64,000 nt of DNA from Herbiconiux ginsengi (GCF_900107435.1 NZ_FNPZ01000004.1:520999-584998); one strand, 5' to 3'; counted from the stretch's first letter, positions 34,519-44,632 are shown. Made by a program: numbers and translations. The notes: a model not told the origin generated them from the sequence alone.

Positions 34519-35426
34519 CCCTTCACCCCGCCCGCTGCGTTGCCGGCGACCAGCCACTTCTGGATGATGCCGAACAGGATGATGCTCGGGATGGCGACCA
34601 GGATCGACATGGCGGCCAGCTGGTTCCACGAGACCTCGTAGGCGCTGGAGAGCTGGGACAAGCCGACCGGCAGCGTGCGGTTCTCGTCGCTGTTCGTGAA
34701 CGTCAGGGCGAAGGTGAATTCCTCCCACGACCCGATGAAGATGAAGATTCCGGCCGCGACCACTCCGGGGCGGGCGGCCGGAAGAGCGGCGTACCACATC
34801 GCTCCGAACTGATTGCAGCCGTCGATGCGGGCCGCCTCGTCGATCTCCTTCGGCACCTGGTCGAAGGCCGTCTTCATGAGCCAGGCGGACAAGGGTGCGG
34901 TGGCACTGACCTGCGCGAGCACGAGCGCCCACGGGGTGTCGATCAGGTTGAGGCCCGTCACGATGTTGAACAACGGGATGATGAGCAGCACCGAAGGGAA
35001 CATCTGGGTGGCGAGGAGGCCGATGATGATCGCCAGCTTGCCGCGGAACTGGAATCGCGAGAGGGCGTATCCGGCCATCACACCGATGAGAAGACCGATC
35101 GCCACGGTGCAGACGCTGACGAGCACGGAGTTTCCGAGCCAGGCCAGGAAGTTGCCGCGGCCCACGACGTAGGTGAAGTTCTCGAAGGTCGGTGCCAGCG
35201 GGATGAGACCACCGGGGTTCTCATAGAGCTCGGTCTTCGACTTGAAGGCATCCGACAGGATGCCGAGCATCGGGAGAAGAGCGAAGAACGCCAGGGCGAT
35301 CGCTCCCAGCCAGAGCAGAACCCGCTTCAGGGTCGGCCGGCGGCGACGACGGGGTCGCGCGGGTCGGTCGGAGCCATCGGTGCGGACTCGATCGGCCACA
35401 GGGCGTGAGGACAGCGTGGCCGTCAT
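34515..35426 (-). CDS. Carbohydrate ABC transporter permease (MalG type)
   Basis: 303 residues, ATG 35426 overlapping the upstream permease stop. Six membrane segments. The EAA loop reads [28 protein letters not shown], typical of CUT1-family inner-membrane components. AGG AGG precedes the start. It forms a heterodimer with the next-listed permease. No ATPase gene is in the operon, so it probably uses a shared MsiK-type ATPase encoded elsewhere (common in actinobacteria). Confidence 0.92.
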   Translation of the reverse strand: MTATLSSRPVADRVRTDGSDRPARPRRRRRPTLKRVLLWLGAIALAFFALLPMLGILSDAFKSKTELYENPGGLIPLAPTFENFTYVVGRGNFLAWLGNSVLVSVCTVAIGLLIGVMAGYALSRFQFRGKLAIIIGLLATQMFPSVLLIIPLFNIVTGLNLIDTPWALVLAQVSATAPLSAWLMKTAFDQVPKEIDEAARIDGCNQFGAMWYAALPAARPGVVAAGIFIFIGSWEEFTFALTFTNSDENRTLPVGLSQLSSAYEVSWNQLAAMSILVAIPSIILFGIIQKWLVAGNAAGGVKG

Positions 35427-36355
35427 GAGAGGGCCTCCTTTCCGAACGCTCGGATGTAGAGCGCCGATCCGAGGGCGACGATGGCGAAGAGGATCATCGA
35501 CAGCGCGGATGCGTAACCGAAGTCGAAGCTGCTGAAAGCGTTCTTGTAGACGAAGGTGGTGAGGATGTCGGTGGCGCCGGCAGGGCCACCTCCGGTCATC
35601 ACGTAGATGAGGCTGAAGTTGTTGAAGGTCCAGATGAGGGCCATCAGCGTGCTCGTGAGCAGCATCGGCTTCAGCAGGGGAAGGGTGATGCTGCGGAAGG
35701 CTCGACCCCAGCTCGCACCGTCGACACCGGCGGCCTCGTAGAGCTCGGGCGGGATGGAGGCCATGCCCGCGATGAGAAGCACCATGATGAATGGGAACCC
35801 GCGCCACACGTTGGCGATCACCACGGCTCCGAGTGCTGTCGCCGGATCGGCGAGCCAGGCGTGCTGCACGTCGGTGAAGCCGATGCCGCCGAGCAGCTGA
35901 TTGATGAGGCCGTAGTCGGGCTGGTAGATGAGTTTCCAGGCCAGGGCGCCGACCACGACCGGGGTGGCCCAGGGGAGCACCAAGATGGCTCGCAGGAGGC
36001 GCGCGCCGGCGAGCTGTTGCAGGAGGAGGGCGCCGGCCATGGCCACGAGGAGCTGGAGGCCCACCGATCCGATGGTCCAGACGATGCTGTTGAGGAAGAC
36101 GCCCCACACGGCGGAGTCGGCGAAGGCGTCGAGGTAGTTCTGCACGCCGATGAAGTTCCAGCCCTCGTGCTTCACCGGGTTGATGTCGAAGAAGCTCTGC
36201 ACCGCGACCGTGACGATCGGGTAGACCACGAAGATCCCGACGGCTGCGAGGGCGGGAAGAAGAAAGAGGTACGGCGTTGCCGAATGGTGGGAACGCGCGC
36301 CTCGCGGCCCGGATCGAGGGATCCGGGCCGCGAGGGTTGGGGCGGATTGCGTCAC
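35423..36355 (-). CDS. Carbohydrate ABC transporter permease (MalF type)
   Basis: 310 residues. The GTG start at 36355 overlaps the stop of the binding-protein gene (GTGA). Six membrane segments, EAA loop [27 protein letters not shown]. Codons about 8-19 encode a long perfect hairpin in the mRNA (36300-36335), which probably limits its expression relative to the binding protein. Partner of the MalG-type permease. Confidence 0.92.
   Translation of the reverse strand: MTQSAPTLAARIPRSGPRGARSHHSATPYLFLLPALAAVGIFVVYPIVTVAVQSFFDINPVKHEGWNFIGVQNYLDAFADSAVWGVFLNSIVWTIGSVGLQLLVAMAGALLLQQLAGARLLRAILVLPWATPVVVGALAWKLIYQPDYGLINQLLGGIGFTDVQHAWLADPATALGAVVIANVWRGFPFIMVLLIAGMASIPPELYEAAGVDGASWGRAFRSITLPLLKPMLLTSTLMALIWTFNNFSLIYVMTGGGPAGATDILTTFVYKNAFSSFDFGYASALSMILFAIVALGSALYIRAFGKEALS
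36300..36335 (-). promoter_or_regulatory. Perfect 16-bp hairpin inside the start of the MalF-type permease gene
   Basis: CCTCGCGGCCCGGATC and GATCCGGGCCGCGAGG flank a 4-base loop. On the minus-strand mRNA it lies 17-52 bases after the binding-protein stop while already inside the permease frame. The likely effect is attenuation or protection of the upstream mRNA, giving more binding protein than permease. Confidence 0.7.
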
Positions 36356-37584
36356 TGAAGCGCCTTGTTCGAGGCCTCGACGGCTGCGTCGAGGGCTTCC
36401 TGGGGCGACTTCGAGCCCGAGAGCGCGGCCTGGACGGCCTCACCCAGCGCGGTGTCGATGTCGCCGGCCTGCGGAACGGTCGGACGCGAGCGAGCCTGGT
36501 CGAGCACGGCCGAGAAGGCGCTGATCGACGGGTCGTCCTTGAACGTGGGGTCCTCGTAGAGCGAGGCCTTCACGGGCAGGTAGCCGAGGGCGCTGGCCCA
36601 TTCCTTCTGCACCTCGTCCTGCATCAGCCACGACACGAACGTCTTGGCCTGCTCCGGGTGCTCGCTGTTCTTGAGCACGAGGAGGTCGAGACCTCCGAGC
36701 ACGGTCGCGGCCTCCTTGTCGGCCGGCAGGGGGGCGATGGCCCATTTGCCGTCGATGTTCGCATCCTGCAGCGCGGGGATCATCCACGGGCCGGAGGTCA
36801 TCATGCCGAGATCGCCGGCGATGAACGGGCCCTTGAGGTCGTCTTCGGTGGCGGTCGCCATTCCGGCGGGCATCGCCGACTTCTGCAGGTCGACCCAGAG
36901 CTGGAGAGCGCGTACCGCGTCGGGGGAGTTGAACACCGCCTCGGTCTGGTCGTCGTTCAGCACCTGCGCCCCCGACTGCCAAAGCCACGGGTAGAACTCG
37001 AAACCGCCCCAGCCGCCGAAGAGGCCGACGCCGTGCGCGTCGCCCGAGGTGAGCTTCTCCGCGTCAGCGGTGAACTCCTCCCAGGTGGCCGGCGGCTCGG
37101 TGATGCCGGCTGCTTCGAACAGGTCGGTGCGGTAGAAGAGCGCCAGGGCCGACACGTCGACCGGCACGCCGTAGAGCTCCCCGTCCTTCGTGATCGCATC
37201 CAGGCTGGCGGGGAAGTAGTCGTCGGGAGAGCCGGCCGCATCGCCGAGCGGAAGCGCCCACCCCGACGCGATGAACTGCGACGCGCGGGGCGGCTCGACG
37301 CGCACCAGATCGGGACCTTTGCCGCCCGTGATCTGCGTCGTGAGCTTGTCGTAGTAGCTCGAGTCGTTGTCGCGGATCAGCTTGACGTCGATGTCGGGGT
37401 TCGCCTCTTCGAACTGCTTGAGCAACTCGGTGAACTCCGCGGTCTCGGCGTCGGTGAACTGCTCCTGGAAGGTGATCGTGACGGGCCCGTCGCCGGAGCC
37501 GCCCGACGAGGAGCAGCCGGCCAGGCCGGCGAGCACCAGCGGGGCGGCGGCCAATAGGGCCAACCCTTGGGTCATCTTCTTCAT
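36352..37584 (-). CDS. Sugar-binding lipoprotein of ABC transporter
   Basis: 410 residues, ATG 37584 after GGAGG at good spacing. Lipoprotein signal peptide with lipobox LAGLAGC (Cys24), then a family-1 extracellular sugar-binding fold (VTITFQEQF...[73 protein letters not shown]). The ligand is not readable from sequence; the surrounding GH3 and GH35 enzymes suggest beta-linked gluco- or galacto-oligosaccharides. The gene lies 17 bases after the GH3 gene. Confidence 0.92.
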   Translation of the reverse strand: MKKMTQGLALLAAAPLVLAGLAGCSSSGGSGDGPVTITFQEQFTDAETAEFTELLKQFEEANPDIDVKLIRDNDSSYYDKLTTQITGGKGPDLVRVEPPRASQFIASGWALPLGDAAGSPDDYFPASLDAITKDGELYGVPVDVSALALFYRTDLFEAAGITEPPATWEEFTADAEKLTSGDAHGVGLFGGWGGFEFYPWLWQSGAQVLNDDQTEAVFNSPDAVRALQLWVDLQKSAMPAGMATATEDDLKGPFIAGDLGMMTSGPWMIPALQDANIDGKWAIAPLPADKEAATVLGGLDLLVLKNSEHPEQAKTFVSWLMQDEVQKEWASALGYLPVKASLYEDPTFKDDPSISAFSAVLDQARSRPTVPQAGDIDTALGEAVQAALSGSKSPQEALDAAVEASNKALQ

Positions 37585-37601
37585 GGAAATGCCTCCTTGC
37601 A

Positions 37602-40130
37602 TTAGTTGTATTCGTTTGCGGGTAGTGCGGGTGGTGCTTCTGCGGGTGCTGCGATTGATTGGTCTGTGATCGTTATCGCCCGGGTGAGGCGCAGATCTCG
37701 GCTGGAGTGCGCCGCGTGGACCACGTAGCGGCCGTCGGGGATCTCCCACTCGTGCCGTTCGGTGTTCCAGGTCTCGAAGGCGCGTCGGCGGATGGCGATG
37801 TCGACTTCGCGGGTCGCGCCGGCCGGCACCTGAACTGTGGCGAAGCCGGAGAGCCAGCGTGACGGTCGGTCGACGGGAGATCCTGGAGCCTCCAGGTAGA
37901 TCTGCACGGTCTCCCGGGCGTCGCGTGCGGCGACGTTCGTGACGGCGACACGCGTGCGGAGGTCGTCGAGTGATCCTTCGACCGTGAGCGTCTCGTAGAG
38001 CCAGGAGCCGTAGCCGAGGCCGGCGCCGAACTCTCGCGCCGGTTGGAGTCCGCGGCGGTCCCATTCCCGATGCCCGACGTGGATGCCTTCGGTGTAGTCG
38101 ATCCGACCGTCGACCGGGATCGTCGTCGTGACGGGGACGTCCGCTTCGTCGCGGGGGAGGGTCCACGGCAGCCGACCGCTCGGTTCGGTGGCGCCGCTCA
38201 GGGCATCGGCGAGGCCTCCGCCCGCCTCCTGCCCGGGCAGCCACCACCAGAGCACGGCTCGTGCGCGGTCGAGCCACGGCAGGATCACCGGAGCGCCGGC
38301 ATTCACCACCACGACGGTGCGCGGGTTCGCAGCGAGCACTCGCTCGACGAGCTCGTTCTGTCGGCCGGGCAGAGCCAGCGTCGTGCGATCCCAGCCCTCG
38401 GACTCGGTCTCCTCGTTCGTGCCGACGATGACCACGGCGACTTCGGCGGCTCGAGCTGCGGCGACCGCCTGGTCCATCTCGACATCCGGGGTCAGGTGCT
38501 GCAGCTCGTGTCGGAGGACGAACCGCACGAAGCGTCCGTAAGCGCCGGCATCGACGACCTGCTGCCGGGATTCGATCGAGATGTCGCGGCCGTCGGCGTC
38601 GTCGACCTCGATCTCCACGGAGGGGCCCGCGGGATGGTTCGCCGAGGAGTCCAGTATGACGTCGTGGTCGGCGATCCGTTCGGACTGCGAAACGACCTCG
38701 TCGTCGATGGCGATACGGTGTGCGCCCGAGACGCCGACCTGCAGTCGGTGACGTCCCGGGCCGAGATGCACTCGGGTCTGGATGAGTGCTTCGACCGCGT
38801 CGGTCGGGATGCCGCGGTTCCATCCCTCGCCGGCCTTCACCACGCGGGGGCCGTCGACGAGACGGCCGTTCGCGTCGAACAGCGAGAGCCGGTATCCGGG
38901 CGCTCCGTCAGGCGTGCTGACGAAATCGGCGTCGATCGGCTTCGGGAACCGCCGCCCCGAGGTGCCGCGGTGAAGGGAGATGCCGGCCTCGGGGAAGGTC
39001 TCGTGCAATCCCTCTTCGGGCGAGACGAGCAGCGGCGCCGTGACGAAGGCGCTGCCCCCTCCCTGCACGAACGGATCGACGGCGTTGGGCCCGATCAGAG
39101 CGATGGATGCGACCTCGGCCGGCACGAGGGGAAGCAGACCGTCATTGCCCAGCACGACAGTGGCGCGGGCGACCGCCTCACGAAGGAGGGCCCGCGTCTC
39201 CGCCTGCACCGGCAGATCCTGAGGAGCGAAAGGAACGGGCGCTCCGCCGACGGCGCCGACGCGCCGGCCCAAGCGCACGATGCGTTCGACTTTGTCGTCG
39301 ATCACCGTCTCGTCGACGAGTCCGTTGCGAACAGCCTCCTCCAGTGCCGCACCCCACGGGCCGTCCGGCCCGGGCATCACGAGATCGAGGCCGCCGAGCG
39401 CGGAGGCTGTGGTGGTGGTGGTCGCGAGCCAGTCGCTCATCACCACGCCGTCGAATCCCCACTCGCCTTTGAGGATGCCGAGCACCAGCGAACCGTGTTC
39501 TGTGGCCGGGGCAGCCAGGACGCCGTCGTCGACGCCGTTGTACGCGGCCATGACGGTCCAGACCTGTGCGTCTTTCACCACTCGCTCGAAGGGTGCGAGG
39601 TACACCTCACGCAGGGCCCGCTCCGGAATGCCGGCGAGGTAGGTGGTGCGTTCTGTTTCGCTCTCGTTGCCCAGGTAGTGCTTCGCACACATCGCCACAC
39701 CGCACTGCTGCACCGAGTGGATGACTTCGCCGGCGATCTCGCCCGTGAGGAAAGGATCTTCGGACAGCGCTTCGAAGTGGCGACCGCCGAACGGGGTTCT
39801 CTGCAGGTTGATGACCGGTGCGAGAACCACGTCGACCCCCTTGCGCCTGGCCTCTCCGCCGAGCAGGACTCCCAGCCGGCGAACGAGGTCTCGGTCGAAC
39901 GTGGCGGCCCATGCAGACGGCGACGGCAGCTGCGCCGAGGGCCGGGTGTCTTCGTCGACACCGCGGACACCGATCGGCCCGTCGGAGAGCACGAGGGAGC
40001 GCAGGTCTCGCGAGGGGAGCGGATGCAGTGTCCACGACGTCGCTCCCGTCAGAAGCGCAACGCGGTCGCCCAGTGTCTCCGCGTCCGGAGCCTGCCGCTC
40101 GGTCGATCCGCCCAGTACCTGTGAGGACAT
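37602..40130 (-). CDS. GH3 family beta-glycosidase with inserted PA14-like domain
   Basis: 842 residues from ATG 40130, chosen because GGGAG lies 6-10 bases upstream; an in-frame ATG at 40145 is possible. No signal peptide, so intracellular. The N-terminal barrel has KHYLGNESETERTTY and the nucleophile in GVVMSDWLA (Asp233). A PA14-like insert lies near residues 390-520. The (alpha/beta) domain (VVIVGTNEETESEGWDRTTLALPGRQ) and a C-terminal Fn3-like domain follow. This is the layout of BglB-type beta-glucosidases. It is the first gene of the operon behind a TetR-type operator. Confidence 0.9.
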   Translation of the reverse strand: MSSQVLGGSTERQAPDAETLGDRVALLTGATSWTLHPLPSRDLRSLVLSDGPIGVRGVDEDTRPSAQLPSPSAWAATFDRDLVRRLGVLLGGEARRKGVDVVLAPVINLQRTPFGGRHFEALSEDPFLTGEIAGEVIHSVQQCGVAMCAKHYLGNESETERTTYLAGIPERALREVYLAPFERVVKDAQVWTVMAAYNGVDDGVLAAPATEHGSLVLGILKGEWGFDGVVMSDWLATTTTTASALGGLDLVMPGPDGPWGAALEEAVRNGLVDETVIDDKVERIVRLGRRVGAVGGAPVPFAPQDLPVQAETRALLREAVARATVVLGNDGLLPLVPAEVASIALIGPNAVDPFVQGGGSAFVTAPLLVSPEEGLHETFPEAGISLHRGTSGRRFPKPIDADFVSTPDGAPGYRLSLFDANGRLVDGPRVVKAGEGWNRGIPTDAVEALIQTRVHLGPGRHRLQVGVSGAHRIAIDDEVVSQSERIADHDVILDSSANHPAGPSVEIEVDDADGRDISIESRQQVVDAGAYGRFVRFVLRHELQHLTPDVEMDQAVAAARAAEVAVVIVGTNEETESEGWDRTTLALPGRQNELVERVLAANPRTVVVVNAGAPVILPWLDRARAVLWWWLPGQEAGGGLADALSGATEPSGRLPWTLPRDEADVPVTTTIPVDGRIDYTEGIHVGHREWDRRGLQPAREFGAGLGYGSWLYETLTVEGSLDDLRTRVAVTNVAARDARETVQIYLEAPGSPVDRPSRWLSGFATVQVPAGATREVDIAIRRRAFETWNTERHEWEIPDGRYVVHAAHSSRDLRLTRAITITDQSIAAPAEAPPALPANEYN

Positions 40131-40203
40131 CTTCACTCCCATCACGGAACGACTGCGTTCCGTGCGGCGCTCTGCCGCTGAGACGAGGATAGCAATACTT
40201 ACT

Positions 40204-40219
40204 GACCTGTACGCAAGTT
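40204..40219. promoter_or_regulatory. Operator before the GH3 operon and TetR gene
   Basis: GACCTGTACGCAAGTT is an imperfect version of the palindrome AACTTGTCTGCAAGTT found before the GH30 gene; the context TACTNAC...AAGTTAA is also shared. It lies between the divergent GH3 and TetR genes, so the TetR protein probably controls both and itself. Confidence 0.7.
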
Positions 40220-40289
40220 AAATCTCCTCGACAGCCGTGCTGATTGCTGACCTGTCATAAAGTAGGCTCCAAGCGCGTGAGAGGAGGCC

Positions 40290-40946
40290 ATGGTGGTTCG
40301 AGGCAGAGGAACCCCGACTGTTCCGGTTGGGGCGCGGGTCGCCAAGCCGCGCCCGGAGACGCTCGAGAAGCGTCAGCGCATTCTCGAGGCGGCGATGGAG
40401 ATCTTCGCGACTCGGGGTTACGACAACGGCTCGCTGCTCGAGATCGGGGAGCAGGTGGGCATCAGCCACGCGGGTGTGCTGCACCACTTCGGTTCGAAAG
40501 ACCAGCTCCTGGTCGCGATGCTGGAGTATCGCGACGATGCCGACGTGGCCGCCCTGGAGGGCAAGCACCTTCCCGAGGGGGCCGCGTTGTTCGACCACCT
40601 GGTGCGCACGGTCCGCGTGAACAGCGAACGCCCCGGTGTCGTTCAGCTCTACACCGTGCTGAGTGCCGATTCGGTGACCGAGGGTCATCCGGCCCAGGAG
40701 TATTTCCGGAGCCGGTTCGTCGGTCTGCGAGCGATGGTCGTCAAAGCGCTGCACGAGGTCGTGCCCGGCATCCCTGACGCGCGCCTGCAACTGGCGGCCT
40801 CGACCATCATCGCCCTCATGGACGGCCTGCAGACCCAGTGGCTTCTGCAGCCCGATGCCGTCGACATGTCCGATGCCGTGCGTCACGGCATCGATGCCGT
40901 CATCGCGCAGCTGCGCGAGGAGGCCGCGGGGGCTGCTCCGGCCTGA
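40290..40946 (+). CDS. TetR family transcriptional regulator
   Basis: 218 residues. The N-terminal helix-turn-helix reads RILEAAMEIFATRGYDNGSLLEIGEQVGISHAGVLHHFGSKDQLLVAML (about 29-75). The C-terminal ligand domain is helical and ends in a poly-Ala tail. GAGGAGG precedes ATG 40290. Divergent from the GH3 operon and convergent with the GH30 gene. The shared palindrome at both glycosidase promoters makes it the probable repressor of the whole sugar locus. Confidence 0.92.
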   Translation: MVVRGRGTPTVPVGARVAKPRPETLEKRQRILEAAMEIFATRGYDNGSLLEIGEQVGISHAGVLHHFGSKDQLLVAMLEYRDDADVAALEGKHLPEGAALFDHLVRTVRVNSERPGVVQLYTVLSADSVTEGHPAQEYFRSRFVGLRAMVVKALHEVVPGIPDARLQLAASTIIALMDGLQTQWLLQPDAVDMSDAVRHGIDAVIAQLREEAAGAAPA

Positions 40947-40959
40947 GCAGCCCCCGCGG
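40924..40959. terminator. Bidirectional terminator between TetR and GH30 genes
   Basis: A perfect 15-bp stem (CCGCGGGGGCTGCTC / GAGCAGCCCCCGCGG) with a 6-base loop overlaps the end of the TetR gene and precedes the convergent GH30 stop at 40967. No long T-run on either side. Confidence 0.8.
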
Positions 40960-40966
40960 GGAGCGA

Positions 40967-43894
40967 TCAGCTGAGTGTCAGCGAATCGATGTTGAAACCG
41001 CCGTTCACCACGTAGACGTAGAGAGCGTGGTACCCGGCCGGAATCGTCACGCTGGTGTTGACCGTCGTGAAGATCTGCCAACCGGCCGTGGTCGAGGTCG
41101 ACGTGTTCGGGATCGACGTGGTCGACCCGACCGTGTTGCCGACGGTGTCGAGGTCGTACCGCACCTGCCCGGTTGCGAAACCGGAGGCGGCACGGAGCCC
41201 TGCCGTGTAGGTCTTCGCCGTGGGGTTGAACACCACGAACTTCAGCCATTCGCCGTTCTCGGTGTTGCCGACGTCGAAGTTCCCGGAGCTCGAGATCTCG
41301 ATGTCGGTGTCACCGCCCCGGAGGTAGCCGCGGTAGGGGTTCGTGAACGAGTTGCCGGCCGTCGCATCGTGACTGCCGGTGCCCTCACCTCCGGCGGCAT
41401 ACCACTCGGCCTCGATCTTCGTCGACCCCGAGGGGGCGAGGTCGAAGATCTTCGAGAACTCCACGGCGTGCAGGTTGAACCCGCCCTTGCCCACCCGCAC
41501 GGTGAAGGTGTGCTTGCCCAACGGGAGACTGACGTTGTCGATGTTCACCGATTGCCAGGTCTGGGTTCCGCCGGTGTTCGGCACCGACTGCGTCGTGATC
41601 CACGGACGACCGTCGAGGTCGATGCTGAACGTGCCACCGGTGGTGTTGCTCGCGACCCGGGCGTGCAGGTCGTAGCGTCCGCTGACGTTCACGGTGCTGG
41701 TGTAGTTGAGCCAGTCGCCATCGGCGAGCCAGCCCACGTTGTCACCGCAGTAGCTGTCGCCCGTGCACACCTCCAGGTGGGTCGCATCGGGTCGGTACGT
41801 GGCATCCGTGCCCCCCGCGGTCGAGAAGTGGTAGCCCACTCCTTCGCCGCCGGTGTTGTAGTCCTGGGCGAAGACGTACCCCGGGATGCTGCCGGTGCCC
41901 GTGCTGAACCCGGCCGGAACGCCGGCCGTGACCGTCGAGCGGAACTGCTCGCCGGTGCTCGGCAGGGGAGTGACCGAGATCGCGTCGACCTTGGCCAGGT
42001 CGACGGATGACGCGAAGCCCAGGTTGAGCGTTCCGTCGGTGACCGCGAGGTCGAAACTGCGATCCAGCGCCTTGTCCTTTCCGCCCGCGGCCGAGAAGAG
42101 GTCGAGGTTGGCGATGCGCGTCGTGCCCTCGCCGGTGACGGAGAAGACGCGCTGGCCCGCAGCCGTGTGGAACGTCTCCGCCAGTTTCAATCCGACCCGG
42201 TAGCGACCCGCCGGTACGCCGAACGCGTAGCTGAAGCTCGCGCCATTGCGCTCCGACTGGTAGAGCGGGTCGTCGGCGCTGCCGTCGATGGCATGAGCGT
42301 TGACGGCGGTGCCGCCGCCCGTGAAGCCGGTGTCGGCGGTGTAGTCGTCGCCGTTGACGGCGCCCCAGGTTCCGGTGCTGCCCGCGATGACGTGATAGGT
42401 GTTGACCGAGGCCGACCACGTGAACGTGTTGGTCGAATGGGCGGCCACGGTCTGGGTGAACGTGCTCCCTGCCTCCCCGACCTTGATCGACTTGGCGCTG
42501 CCGGTGGTGTTCACGACCACCAGCACCTCCGAGCCATCGGGGTTCTTGAAGGCCGTGGACTTGATGCCGTCGTTCTGAACACCGCCGCTCGTTCCGATCC
42601 GGAAAGCTCCGGGGCGCACGAACTTCGAGAACTGCGCGAGCTCGTAGAACTTCGGCATGTAGCTCACGGTCGCAGCGCTTCCGCTGGTGTCGACGATCAC
42701 GAGCGGTTCCTGAGCGTCACTGAGGCTCGAGAACGGACCGCCGGTCTGATCGAGCACCATGTTCCAGTAGATGTAGCCGCCTTCGCCAGCCAGCATCTCG
42801 TCGACGATCTCGCCGCCCCAGCGCTCGTCGCCCGGATAGTCGGCGGCGTTCGGGATGCCGAGGTCGGTGTGTTCGGACATCCAGGTGGAATACCCGGGCC
42901 GGGCCTCGTTGAACACCCCCAGGTTCGGTGCCGAGCAGTAGGTCTGGGGTGGGAAGTCGCATTCATAGGGGTGGAAGTCGACGCCGGCCACATAGGGAAG
43001 AGTTCCGGCGTTCGCCAGCATGTCGATGGGGAACGAGACCGTGTCGCGGTTGTGTTCGTAACCCCGGATGCGCGCCCCGATGCTGTCGCGCACGAAGGTC
43101 GGGCCGAGGTAGTCGGCGATGAACGCCGCCATCGACGCGGGGGTGTAGACGGTCGACTCGAACTTGGCCGGGTTGAGCGGCTCGTTCTGGATGCTGACGT
43201 CGTCGATGGTGATGCCGTGCGCCGCGTAGGCCTGCACATACTTGCTGAAGTAGTCCGCGTAGGCCTGGTAGTAGCGTGGGTCGGTCGACGGGGGGATGAG
43301 GCTGCCGCCGCCGATGAGGGAGTTGTTGTCCTTCATCCAGCCGGGCGCTGTCCAGGGTGACGCCATGACGCGGAACGCGCCATGGGTCTTCGCTGCCTGG
43401 ATGTACGGGATCAGCGTCGCCTCGTCGTGCGCGACCGAGAAGTTCGCGAGGCCGAAGTCGGTTCCGCTCGAGACGTCGTCGTAGCTGTAGTGCGTGGGGG
43501 AGAAGTCGTTCGACCCCATCGCGGTGCGGGTGAGTGTGAATCCGGCGCCGGCGGTGGGGTTGAAGAGCTGGTCGAGAACGGCGTTGCGCTGAGTGGATGT
43601 CACGTTGCTGCGGCTCAGCACGTTCCAGCCGGCCTCGTTGAACGCCCCGCCGAAGCCGTCGATCGACTGGTATTGCTGGGTCGGGTCGACGAGGATGTCG
43701 GGTGCGCTCGTATCGGCCGCGAAGCTGAGGTCGCTCTTGGCGGTGAGGCGATCCCCTCCCTGCGACGTCTGCCAGTTGTGCACGGTCGGAGCGGCGTTCG
43801 CGGGCTGCGCCACGAGAGTGACGCTCGCTGCGACGAGGGCTGCAGACGCGGCTATGCCCGCGGCTCGAGCCAGAGGGCGATGAGACTGATACAC
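40967..43894 (-). CDS. Secreted GH30 glycosidase with malectin and two CBM6-like domains
   Basis: 975 residues from GTG 43894 (AAAGGGA upstream; an in-frame ATG at 43909 lacks such a site). Signal peptide ends near ANA-AP (about 34). GH30 barrel and side beta domain: QSIDGFGGAFNEAGW, acid/base Glu in VSIQNEPLNP, nucleophile Glu in WMSEHTDLG. Then a malectin-like domain (NAHAIDGSADDPLYQSERNG...YRVGLKLAE) and two CBM6-type modules (about residues 680-830 and 840-975). It should degrade an extracellular beta-glycan, such as beta-1,6-glucan or beta-1,6-galactan. The GH35/GH3 enzymes would finish its products inside the cell. Confidence 0.9.
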   Translation of the reverse strand: MYQSHRPLARAAGIAASAALVAASVTLVAQPANAAPTVHNWQTSQGGDRLTAKSDLSFAADTSAPDILVDPTQQYQSIDGFGGAFNEAGWNVLSRSNVTSTQRNAVLDQLFNPTAGAGFTLTRTAMGSNDFSPTHYSYDDVSSGTDFGLANFSVAHDEATLIPYIQAAKTHGAFRVMASPWTAPGWMKDNNSLIGGGSLIPPSTDPRYYQAYADYFSKYVQAYAAHGITIDDVSIQNEPLNPAKFESTVYTPASMAAFIADYLGPTFVRDSIGARIRGYEHNRDTVSFPIDMLANAGTLPYVAGVDFHPYECDFPPQTYCSAPNLGVFNEARPGYSTWMSEHTDLGIPNAADYPGDERWGGEIVDEMLAGEGGYIYWNMVLDQTGGPFSSLSDAQEPLVIVDTSGSAATVSYMPKFYELAQFSKFVRPGAFRIGTSGGVQNDGIKSTAFKNPDGSEVLVVVNTTGSAKSIKVGEAGSTFTQTVAAHSTNTFTWSASVNTYHVIAGSTGTWGAVNGDDYTADTGFTGGGTAVNAHAIDGSADDPLYQSERNGASFSYAFGVPAGRYRVGLKLAETFHTAAGQRVFSVTGEGTTRIANLDLFSAAGGKDKALDRSFDLAVTDGTLNLGFASSVDLAKVDAISVTPLPSTGEQFRSTVTAGVPAGFSTGTGSIPGYVFAQDYNTGGEGVGYHFSTAGGTDATYRPDATHLEVCTGDSYCGDNVGWLADGDWLNYTSTVNVSGRYDLHARVASNTTGGTFSIDLDGRPWITTQSVPNTGGTQTWQSVNIDNVSLPLGKHTFTVRVGKGGFNLHAVEFSKIFDLAPSGSTKIEAEWYAAGGEGTGSHDATAGNSFTNPYRGYLRGGDTDIEISSSGNFDVGNTENGEWLKFVVFNPTAKTYTAGLRAASGFATGQVRYDLDTVGNTVGSTTSIPNTSTSTTAGWQIFTTVNTSVTIPAGYHALYVYVVNGGFNIDSLTLS

Positions 43895-43946
43895 GGATTC
43901 CCTTTCCAAACATCGTTGTCGATGCCGCGATTCTCCTTTACTTACT

Positions 43947-43962
43947 AACTTGTCTGCAAGTT
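43947..43962. promoter_or_regulatory. TetR-type operator before the GH30 gene
   Basis: Perfect inverted repeat AACTTG-TCTG-CAAGTT, 53 bases upstream of the GH30 start, in the same sequence context as the site at 40204-40219. Likely target of the TetR regulator encoded at 40290. Confidence 0.75.
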
Positions 43963-44080
43963 AATTTCTCCCGAGCGTCAACTCATTCAACTACTTGGAT
44001 TGCTAATGATTAGAAGGCCAAGTACTATCTGAGATATGCCCGGGCATCGGAGCCGGGGCCGATCGATTGCGAGGCATGTC

Positions 44081-44632
44081 ATGTCAGTGACTGATAGGAA
44101 TGCGTTCCAGCACATCGCGGAGAGCGTTTCAGATCTGTCGCCCGAGGAGTTCAAGGGCGCATTCCGCTCCCACCCCGCTGGAGTGGCGGTGGTGACTGCC
44201 CAGGGCGAGAACGGCCCTGCGGCAATGACGGTCAGTTCTCTGTTCTCGGTGAGCGCCGTACCTCCACTTCTGGTCTTCTCGGCTTCGGCGCTGTCATCCA
44301 GCACCGCCAGCATCCGTTCGGCCGAGACCCTCGTGGTGCATATGTTGACTTCCGATGACCTCGAACTTGCGCGTCTGTGCGCAACGAGCGGCGCCGATCG
44401 ATTCGATGGCTCCATTCCATGGAGCCGCCTCGATACCGGCGAACCGTACTTCGAAGGGGTGAAGACGACGCTGCGTGGTCAGATCGTCAACCAACTCGAT
44501 GCAGGCGCTTCGACCCTCATCATCGTGAAGGCTCTCGACGTGCGTAATCAAGGAGTGTCTGTCGCGCGCCCCCTCGTCTACCACAACCGAACCTGGCATG
44601 CGCTCGATGGTGCATCGACCATCGCCGGATGA
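44081..44632 (+). CDS. Flavin reductase (two-component monooxygenase partner)
   Basis: 183 residues from ATG 44081, with GAGG upstream (an in-frame ATG at 44036 adds an unlikely basic tail). Flavin-reductase-like split-barrel: FKGAFRSHPAGVAVVTAQGENGPAAMTVSSLFSVSAVPPLLVFS is the family signature, and the C-terminal LVYHNRTWHAL end is also typical. It supplies reduced FMN/FAD, most likely to the acyl-CoA-dehydrogenase-fold monooxygenase encoded at 50790. Confidence 0.88.
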   Translation: MSVTDRNAFQHIAESVSDLSPEEFKGAFRSHPAGVAVVTAQGENGPAAMTVSSLFSVSAVPPLLVFSASALSSSTASIRSAETLVVHMLTSDDLELARLCATSGADRFDGSIPWSRLDTGEPYFEGVKTTLRGQIVNQLDAGASTLIIVKALDVRNQGVSVARPLVYHNRTWHALDGASTIAG

